Shown here one piece after another: positions 1 through 5,162 of a DNA stretch of 8,480 bases (position 1 is its first letter; every line of letters starts with the position of its first letter). A program made the position numbers and the translations under genes. This DNA is from a bacterium (GTDB lineage Bacteria; Planctomycetota; Phycisphaerae; Phycisphaerales; UBA1924): contig NVSM01000001.1 in the NCBI GenBank assembly GCA_002401225.1, forward strand, positions 24,176 through 32,655, given 5' to 3'. Below the pieces are notes generated by a model. It was not told the origin of the DNA and made no database searches. It saw only the letters and a list, made by a program, of their open reading frames with translations.

Positions 1-1142
1 GGCAGGTCTGGTCTTGCGCGAACACGCAAGAGGCTCAGCCCGTTCCCGGTTTCGACCACACGGATATGCGTGCTTGGCGTTGCGCCCAATCCAGAGGAGT
101 GGGAGACTGTGCCGGTGATGGTTTCGCCAATTTGGGCAGCATCTTCAGAGAATATGCCTTCGACGAGTGCGAGATAGCTTGTTTCTGGATGTGTCTGCGT
201 GCGAGGCGAATCTTCGCTATCACGCATCGCGACAAACAGAACGATCCCCGATGCTTGTGCATCAAGCTCGTGCGCCACACGCATCATGCGCTTGCGAGCA
301 CCCGAGAGTTCTTCGACCATATCGACAAGCGTGGGGGATTCGCCCTTGCGCGTTGCGATGCCTGCCGGCTTGTTGACCAAAAGCACGAAGTTATCTTTTT
401 CGATGATATCTGGCTTTGGATAGCGCACGCGTTCGTCACGCTCATCGCGTCGGTCGTCTCTTCGGTCATCGCGTCGATCGCCGCCGTAGCCACCACCGCC
501 GCCACCGCCTTGATATCCTTGATCTCTATTTTGGTATCCGCCTCGGGAGTCTGGTCGGCCGCCACCATATCCGCCGCCCTGCTGATGCCCACCCTGTTGA
601 TATCCGCCTTGCTGAGGCCGATCTTGTTGGTATCCGCCTCGTTGTTGGCCACCCTGATATCCGCCTCCGCCACCACCTTGGCCTCCGCCCTGATATCCAC
701 CTTGGTATCCGCCGCCACCGCCACCTTGGCCTCCGCCTCCGCCTTGGTAGCCTCCGCCACTTCTGCCTTGGTAGCCCCCTTGTTGTCCGCCCTGTTGTCC
801 GCCTTGTCCTTGGTATCCGCGTTGCCCGCCACCGCTGTAACCACCACCGCCTTGGTATCCTCGTTGGCCGCCGCCTTGACCGCCGCCGCTGTAGCCGCCG
901 CCTTGATATCCGCCTCCACCTGATCTACCGCCAGACCTGTTGTCCGACCTGTCATCAGGTCGACCACCTTGGCCTGAGCCTTGGCTGCTGCGGTTTCCTT
1001 CGCTGAAGTAGCCTCCGTCTTGGTCGCCGCCTTGGCCGCCACTTTGGTTGCCGTCCTTTGGGCCATCGTTCTGGCCATCGCGGCCTTCTGGTTGAGGATC
1101 GCGGTTGTTGTCAGCGTTGTCGTGTGGTCCGTTTTCAGCCAT
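1..1142 (-). CDS. RluA-family pseudouridine synthase with RGG-rich N-terminal extension (partial)
   Basis: This is an open frame of 380 codons with no stop before the left edge, so the 3' end of the gene is missing. Residues 1-70 are polar and residues 71-221 are dominated by Gly, Gln, Tyr and Arg (YQGG, GGGYQGG and RGG units). Residues 222-238 are an Asp/Arg-rich spacer. The enzyme domain begins near residue 245, with NKPAG at 257-261 (the KPAG element of RluA synthases) and HELDAQASG at 291-299, matching the catalytic HRLDxxTSG. Asp294 is the predicted catalytic nucleophile. A T-x-Y-L segment follows at 321-324, then a strand at 369-375 that normally leads into the HQIR motif lying outside the window. 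The family isomerises uridine to pseudouridine in rRNA or tRNA; the target here is unknown. Arg is replaced by Glu in the catalytic motif, which is unusual. The start is ATG at 1142, overlapping the end of coaB by 8 bases, so the two are probably co-transcribed and translationally coupled. Confidence 0.85.
   Translation of the reverse strand, partial: MAENGPHDNADNNRDPQPEGRDGQNDGPKDGNQSGGQGGDQDGGYFSEGNRSSQGSGQGGRPDDRSDNRSGGRSGGGGYQGGGYSGGGQGGGQRGYQGGGGYSGGGQRGYQGQGGQQGGQQGGYQGRSGGGYQGGGGGQGGGGGGYQGGYQGGGQGGGGGGYQGGQQRGGYQQDRPQQGGYQQGGHQQGGGYGGGRPDSRGGYQNRDQGYQGGGGGGGYGGDRRDDRRDDRRDERDERVRYPKPDIIEKDNFVLLVNKPAGIATRKGESPTLVDMVEELSGARKRMMRVAHELDAQASGIVLFVAMRDSEDSPRTQTHPETSYLALVEGIFSEDAAQIGETITGTVSHSSGLGATPSTHIRVVETGNGLSLLRVRARPDL
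480..932 (-). repeat. Low-complexity Gly/Gln/Tyr/Arg-rich coding repeat
   Basis: This in-frame stretch encodes residues 71-221 of the pseudouridine synthase-like protein. It is an irregular series of short units such as GGYQGG, GGGYSGGG, QRGYQGG and QQGGYQQ. Tyr recurs about every 4 to 20 residues, usually followed by Gln or Ser, and Arg is scattered within it. The nucleotide repeats are imperfect and vary synonymously (ggc/gga/ggt, tac/tat, caa/cag), which indicates a maintained protein sequence and not a fresh DNA duplication. The composition resembles RG-rich, low-complexity RNA-binding tails; that function is an inference. Confidence 0.85.
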
Positions 1143-1851
1143 TGGATGTGGATTCCGTTGAGACGCCCATGCGTTGGTGAGTCAGTGGGGTGATGTGTTC
1201 GATAAGCCATTCTGCGAACGAGGCTTTGGTGATTTTTCCGGGTGTTGATCGTTGGTATGATATCCCGCGATCAGGGTTGCCCAGAAGTGTTGCCTCGATC
1301 GAGTCAGAGTCCATTGTTTCGAGCGCATTGGCGACGATCAGATCGATTTTTTTTCGTTCAAGCTTTTGCATCGCAGAAGGAATCATCCGATCCCGAGGCT
1401 CAAGCGCAAAACCAACCAACAACTGATCCGCTCTGGCAAGCTTTGAACACCCCGCAAGCAGGTCTGGGGTGGGTTCGAGGATGAGTGTCCAGTCGTTGCC
1501 TTCGCGTCGGCGTTTATCGGTCGTGTTGACTGAATCGGGGGGCGGGCGAAAGTCTGCGACCGCTGCCGCCATGATGAGCGTATCTGCCTGAGGCAAATGA
1601 GTTTGCAGGAGTGATTCGAGATCAGATGTCGATTCAAATCGGATTGTTTGGACATTCGGGTTCGTTGGTTGGGAAGTATTGGGTCCAAGCAAGAGGGTGA
1701 CCGCCCAGCCTTGGGCTTGGGCATGGTCGGCCAACGCGATACCCAGTTTACCAGACGAGCGATTTCCAATGAACCGGACCGCGTCAATCGGCTCGTAGGT
1801 TGGCCCGGCGGTGATCAATAGTCTGCATGTCGCTTCGTCTGTACTCGCCAT
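1135..1851 (-). CDS. coaB: Stand-alone phosphopantothenate-cysteine ligase (CoaB)
   Basis: The 238-residue protein corresponds to the C-terminal half of the bifunctional CoaBC (Dfp) protein. CoaB activates 4'-phosphopantothenate with a nucleotide (CTP in most bacteria) and couples it to cysteine, the second step of coenzyme A synthesis from pantothenate. Visible signatures are ITAGPTYEPIDAVRFIGN at 13-30, RSSGKLG at 31-37 (Asn30 matches the essential Asn of the SNHSSGKMG motif in E. coli), AAAVADFRP at 95-103, KRRR at 113-116 in the place of the K-x-K-K loop, and DLIVAN at 170-175. No flavoprotein CoaC domain precedes it. I chose ATG at 1851 because it sits just before the conserved domain and has AAGGTGAGG immediately upstream on the minus strand; an in-frame extension to 2058 lacks homology. 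The stop overlaps the start of the downstream pseudouridine synthase gene. The function is well supported. Confidence 0.93.
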   Translation of the reverse strand: MASTDEATCRLLITAGPTYEPIDAVRFIGNRSSGKLGIALADHAQAQGWAVTLLLGPNTSQPTNPNVQTIRFESTSDLESLLQTHLPQADTLIMAAAVADFRPPPDSVNTTDKRRREGNDWTLILEPTPDLLAGCSKLARADQLLVGFALEPRDRMIPSAMQKLERKKIDLIVANALETMDSDSIEATLLGNPDRGISYQRSTPGKITKASFAEWLIEHITPLTHQRMGVSTESTSNG

Positions 1852-2051
1852 AAACCTCACCTTGATCCCAATAGGGTGGAACAGCATCCACAATCGAATC
1901 GTAGAGTCATCGTCGCCCCAATAGGTGCGAAATTGATCAATAGGACCCGAGATCGCATGCGTATAAATGTGTATGCTGGCGATTGGTGCCCCTATAGTGT
2001 CACCTGATCGGGACTGTTCCGTTTTATTTCCAATGAGGATTGAGCGTACAT
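1852..2051. promoter_or_regulatory. Divergent intergenic region between coaB and gspE copy 1
   Basis: This 200-bp region must carry the promoters for the coaB operon (minus) and probably for the pilus/secretion genes (plus). CAATAGG occurs three times in the same orientation (1869-1875, 1919-1925, 1938-1944), the first two as CCCAATAGG followed by GTG or TG. A perfect 10-bp palindrome ATTGATCAAT lies at 1932-1941, and an imperfect 20-bp palindrome centred on CTATAG lies at 1985-2004. TATAAAT at 1962-1968 could be a plus-strand -10 element, but I see no convincing -35 at the right spacing, so I do not assign an exact promoter. Regulatory roles are inferred from position and repetition only. 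Confidence 0.45.
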
Positions 2052-3785
2052 ATGGCAAGAAGTCGTAAAAAGCTTGGACAAATACTGGTTGCTCAAGGGG
2101 CGATTAACGCCGAGCAGGCAGATCAGGGGCTCAAACACTCCAAAGAGACCGGCAAACGGTTCGGCGAAGCACTCGTCGATCTGGGCACACTTGACGAAAT
2201 GCAAGTGGTCAAAGCCCTCGCAGCCCAGTATGGCATGAAGTATGTCGATCTCACCAACGAGCGAATTTCCAAGCTCATTGATGATGAGGCACTCGACAAA
2301 GCCGTGATGAAGAAGCATCTGGTGCTTGCATTGGGTAAATCTGGTGGAAAGATGCGTTTGGCGATTCATGATCCGATGGATCTGGAGATGCTCGACAACC
2401 TTCGGTTCCGCCTAAACATGGATGTCGAGCCGATGCTCGCGACCAAATCGCAGATCCGTAACTATATAGAGAGCGGCAGCGCTGGCTCTGCGGCGGCTCC
2501 TGGGGTCTCGAATGCTCCATCAATGACCGATGGCGGCTCGCTGGTGACCGATTCGATCGACCGCTCGATTGATCGTTCGCTCGATCGTTCGATGGACCGT
2601 TCGATTGATGTGTCTTCGGAAGATTCGCCGATCGTGAAACTGGTGAACAGGATTCTCGAAGAAGCCGTCGGCAACCGAACCAGTGACATCCACATTGAGC
2701 CAATGGCCGATCGTGTTCGTTTGCGGTATCGGATCGATGGTGTGTGTATCGAACGCGATAACCTGCCCAAGCGCATGCAGAACGCGATTCTCTCGCGGCT
2801 TAAGCTGATGGCCGGGATGAACATTGCTGAAAAACGAGTGCCTCAAGACGGTCGAATTAAGATCTATGTTGATGAGATCGGTATCGACTTCCGTGTGTCG
2901 GCGTGTCCTACATATCACGGCGAGTCGGTCGTGCTTCGTATTTTGCGTCCAGATGCAGTTCGAATTGGTCTTGTGAACCTTGGCTTTGAGCCTGAGAATC
3001 TCGAGGCATTCAACCGGGTTATTCGCCGACCTAATGGCATCTTCTTGGTGACCGGGCCTACCGGTTCTGGTAAGACCACTACGCTGTACTCGGCTCTTGA
3101 TGTGTTGAACCGTCCAGACAAGAAGATTATTACCGCTGAAGATCCCGTCGAATACAACTTCGATGGCATCAATCAGTGTCAGGTTCGTGAGAACATCGGA
3201 TTCGGGTTCCCCGAGATCCTTCGTTCGATGCTTCGCCAGGCTCCCAATGTGATTCTGGTCGGTGAAATTCGAGATAAAGAAGTGGGCGAGATCGCGATTC
3301 AGGCGGCTTTGACCGGTCACTTGGTGTTCTCGACCTTGCATACCAATGATGCGCCCAGTGCGATGACTCGATTGATTGACATGGGGATCAAGCCGTTCCT
3401 TGTTGCCAGTTCGATTCAGGCGGTTATGGCCCAGCGGCTGATCCGCGTGCTGTATAAGAGCAAGCGATTGGCAACCGAAGAAGAGCTTGATCACAAGTAT
3501 TTGAGCCTGATCGATCTGTCGGCGGAAGATGCGTTGGGCAAGGTCTATACAGCCGTATCTTGTGACGAAGCGCCTGGCGGATACAAAGGGCGAAAAGCGA
3601 TCTTCGAGATGATGATCATGAACGCTGAGATCCGCGAGCTTGCTTTCCAGCAGGCGCCGGCATCGAAGATTCGTATCGCTGCGGTCGCTGCGGGTATGAA
3701 AGAACTTGTCGAAGACGGACGGCTCAAGGTACTCAAGGGCGTCACCACGCCAGAAGAGATTGCCCGTGTAAGCCAGTCAGAATAA
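2052..3785 (+). CDS. gspE: GspE/PilB-family assembly ATPase, copy 1
   Basis: This 577-residue protein is a full-length type II secretion/type IV pilus extension ATPase. Residues 6-59 form a tandem MshEN-like N-terminal domain, 139-191 are a flexible linker with a DRSI tetrapeptide repeat, SDIHIEP at 211-217 and RYRIDG at 225-230 mark the N2 domain, and the motor domain carries Walker A GPTGSGKTT at 335-343, an Asp box ITAEDPVEY at 360-368, Walker B ILVGEIRD at 401-408 with Glu405, and a His box GHLVFSTLH at 422-430. The hexamer is expected at the cytoplasmic face of the inner membrane, driving pilin addition through GspF/PilC. Two oddities: APN replaces the usual DPD before Walker B, and only one Cys (504) of the zinc tetracysteine remains. 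ATG 2052 is preferred over TTG 2040, which sits too close to TGAGGA (2034-2039). pilT follows after 70 bp. Confidence 0.93.
   Translation: MARSRKKLGQILVAQGAINAEQADQGLKHSKETGKRFGEALVDLGTLDEMQVVKALAAQYGMKYVDLTNERISKLIDDEALDKAVMKKHLVLALGKSGGKMRLAIHDPMDLEMLDNLRFRLNMDVEPMLATKSQIRNYIESGSAGSAAAPGVSNAPSMTDGGSLVTDSIDRSIDRSLDRSMDRSIDVSSEDSPIVKLVNRILEEAVGNRTSDIHIEPMADRVRLRYRIDGVCIERDNLPKRMQNAILSRLKLMAGMNIAEKRVPQDGRIKIYVDEIGIDFRVSACPTYHGESVVLRILRPDAVRIGLVNLGFEPENLEAFNRVIRRPNGIFLVTGPTGSGKTTTLYSALDVLNRPDKKIITAEDPVEYNFDGINQCQVRENIGFGFPEILRSMLRQAPNVILVGEIRDKEVGEIAIQAALTGHLVFSTLHTNDAPSAMTRLIDMGIKPFLVASSIQAVMAQRLIRVLYKSKRLATEEELDHKYLSLIDLSAEDALGKVYTAVSCDEAPGGYKGRKAIFEMMIMNAEIRELAFQQAPASKIRIAAVAAGMKELVEDGRLKVLKGVTTPEEIARVSQSE
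2550..2612 (+). repeat. 12-bp tandem coding repeat (DRSI) in the GspE copy 1 linker
   Basis: Four complete 12-bp units lie in tandem at 2559-2570, 2571-2582, 2583-2594 and 2595-2606, encoding DRSI, DRSL, DRSM and DRSI. A partial unit DSI precedes them and DV follows. The units differ only at synonymous third positions and at the fourth codon (ATT, CTC, ATG, ATT). The repeat lies between the N-terminal domain and the ATPase, where length changes are likely to be tolerated. Confidence 0.9.
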
Positions 3786-3841
3786 GCAGAAGAAAACCAA
3801 CTGCTCATAGTCTATTGATGGTGAGCGGGATTTGAGATAAC

Positions 3842-3846
3842 AGGAG
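3842..3846 (+). promoter_or_regulatory. Shine-Dalgarno of pilT
   Basis: AGGAG lies nine bases before ATG 3856 and supports that start. No clear terminator lies in the preceding 70-bp gap, so read-through from the upstream ATPase gene is plausible. Confidence 0.75.
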
Positions 3847-3855
3847 TAGTGAACA

Positions 3856-4983
3856 ATGTCCACAGTTCAAATTGACAGATTGCTTGATACGGTTGTGAAA
3901 ACCGGCGGGTCTGACCTTCACCTGACCACAGGGCGTCAGCCAACAATCCGTCTCAATGGCGGATTGCGCAACTTGCAGACCAAGGTCCTCGATTCGGATG
4001 ACATGGTTTCGTTGATGAAATCGATCACGCCTGAGCGCAATCAACAAGAGCTTCAAGAAGAGGGCGGCACCGACTTTGGCTTTGCCTATGGCGATGCTGC
4101 TCGGTTCCGTGTTTCGGTGTTCCGTCAACGCGGCGATATCGCGATCGTGCTTCGTCAGATCCCGAACCGGCTTTTGACCTTTGATGAGATTGGGCTGCCG
4201 GATATTTGTAGGGATCTGATTCGCCGACCTCGTGGGTTGTTCCTTGTGACCGGGCCAACTGGTTCGGGCAAGACGACCTCGCTGGCAACAATGATCGACT
4301 ATGTCAATCAGACGATGGATCGTCACATTGTGACGATGGAAGATCCGATCGAATATTACCATGTGCACAAGAAATCGATTGTGAATCAGCGTGAAGTTGG
4401 CAACGATGTGCCCAGCTTTGCTGAAGCCCTTCGCCGAGCGTTGCGTCAGGACCCCGATGTGATCTTGGTGGGTGAAATGCGTGACCTTGAGACCATTGAG
4501 GCTGCGGTGCGAGCTGCGGAAACGGGTCACTTGGTGTTCGGGACCTTGCATACCACTGGTGCAGCCAAGACGATCGACCGTATGGTCGATGCGTTCCCGG
4601 TGACTCAGCAGAACCAGATTCGAGTCCAGCTTTCGACCGCCTTGCTGGCGGTGCTCTCTCAGGTGCTTATGGCACGAATCGATACCAAAGGTATGGTCGC
4701 TGCCTATGAGTTCTTGGTCATTACACCAGCGATTGCAAACCTTATTCGTGATAACAAGAGTTATCGGATCGACTCGGCGATCCAGACCGGGAAGAAATAC
4801 GGGATGCAGTTGCTTGATGATCATCTGTGGTCGTTGTACTCACAAGGTATGATTTCGGCGATGGAAATGATCGACAAGTGCAAGAATCCGAATGATCTTC
4901 GTGACAAGGTCCATCAGGCGGGTGGGGTCATTGGTCGCCCAGAAATGGATGATCCTGAGGCCGCGGTTGAGCCTGAAGAGTGA
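3856..4983 (+). CDS. pilT: Type IV pilus retraction ATPase PilT
   Basis: This 375-residue protein matches PilT in length and architecture. It has a short N-terminal PAS-like domain beginning IDRLLDTVVKTGGSDLHL (6-23) and no MshEN region. The motor domain has Walker A GPTGSGKTT at 133-141, an Asp box VTMEDPIEY at 159-167, Walker B DPDVILVGEMRD at 199-210 with Glu207, and a His box GHLVFGTLHT at 224-233. AIANLIRD at 292-299 corresponds to the PilT-specific AIRNLIRE motif needed for retraction in characterised PilT proteins, which separates it from the extension ATPases on both sides. PilT powers pilus disassembly at the inner membrane, giving twitching motility or DNA uptake. The last 20 residues form an acidic Pro/Glu/Asp tail beyond the usual core. 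Its presence favours a true retractable pilus over a purely secretory system. Confidence 0.95.
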   Translation: MSTVQIDRLLDTVVKTGGSDLHLTTGRQPTIRLNGGLRNLQTKVLDSDDMVSLMKSITPERNQQELQEEGGTDFGFAYGDAARFRVSVFRQRGDIAIVLRQIPNRLLTFDEIGLPDICRDLIRRPRGLFLVTGPTGSGKTTSLATMIDYVNQTMDRHIVTMEDPIEYYHVHKKSIVNQREVGNDVPSFAEALRRALRQDPDVILVGEMRDLETIEAAVRAAETGHLVFGTLHTTGAAKTIDRMVDAFPVTQQNQIRVQLSTALLAVLSQVLMARIDTKGMVAAYEFLVITPAIANLIRDNKSYRIDSAIQTGKKYGMQLLDDHLWSLYSQGMISAMEMIDKCKNPNDLRDKVHQAGGVIGRPEMDDPEAAVEPEE

Positions 4984-5110
4984 TTTTCGCCCCGCGAGCG
5001 AGTGGTTGCGGCGGCGATTCTTTGTCGTTATCTACATGTCGCTACGAATAAAGCCTTTGAAATCGGGCTGTTTTCAAGAACCTGTGTCCAATTATCTGCG
5101 AACATATTTA

Positions 5111-5129
5111 TCGTGGGCGTAGCCTACGA
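5111..5129 (+). promoter_or_regulatory. Leader hairpin 1 upstream of gspE copy 2
   Basis: TCGTGGGC (5111-5118) pairs with GCCTACGA (5122-5129) across a three-base loop GTA. All eight pairs form if one G-U wobble is allowed. No T-run follows, so this is not a standard intrinsic terminator. Confidence 0.45.
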
Positions 5130-5131
5130 CC

Positions 5132-5150
5132 ATCGGCGAAGACGCCCGAT
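5132..5150 (+). promoter_or_regulatory. Leader hairpin 2 abutting the Shine-Dalgarno of gspE copy 2
   Basis: ATCGGCG (5132-5138) pairs with CGCCCGAT (5143-5150) around the loop AAGA, with one bulged C. The stem ends one base before GGAG (5152-5155), the ribosome-binding site for ATG 5163. Together with hairpin 1, two bases upstream, it could influence ribosome access. This is a structural inference from complementarity only. Confidence 0.45.
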
Positions 5151-5162
5151 CGGAGTGAATCA

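Noticed and set aside
66..923. A 285-codon plus-strand open frame rich in Ala, Ser, Leu and Val
   Set aside because: It is the antisense shadow of the Gly-rich repeat on the minus strand; its composition follows from the complementary codons and its sequence has no domain features.
480..932. Possible CRISPR or minisatellite array
   Set aside because: Units are irregular in length, lack unique spacers, stay in frame and vary synonymously, so this is protein-coding low complexity.
284..1210. A 308-codon minus-strand open frame rich in Ala, Lys and Thr
   Set aside because: It is an out-of-frame reading of the same repeat. The frame starting at 1142 continues into a recognisable pseudouridine synthase domain; this one does not.
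2040..2051. TTG start four codons upstream of the first GspE ATG
   Set aside because: The GAGG sequence is only two bases from the TTG, too close for initiation; ATG 2052 fits the usual N-terminus of the domain better.
1852..2058. N-terminal extension of coaB by 69 codons
   Set aside because: The extension has no similarity to CoaB, would overlap the start of the divergent ATPase gene, and the ATG at 1851 has a good ribosome-binding site directly before the conserved domain.
2520..3494. Long minus-strand open frame opposite gspE copy 1
   Set aside because: It is antisense to a well-conserved ATPase and has no family motifs. Codon bias of the sense strand keeps the antisense frame open. The same holds for the frame at 3805-4824.
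5022..5048. Promoter with TTGTCG and TACGAA ahead of gspE copy 2
   Set aside because: The hexamers match the consensus poorly and the 15-base spacing is short, so I do not claim a promoter here.
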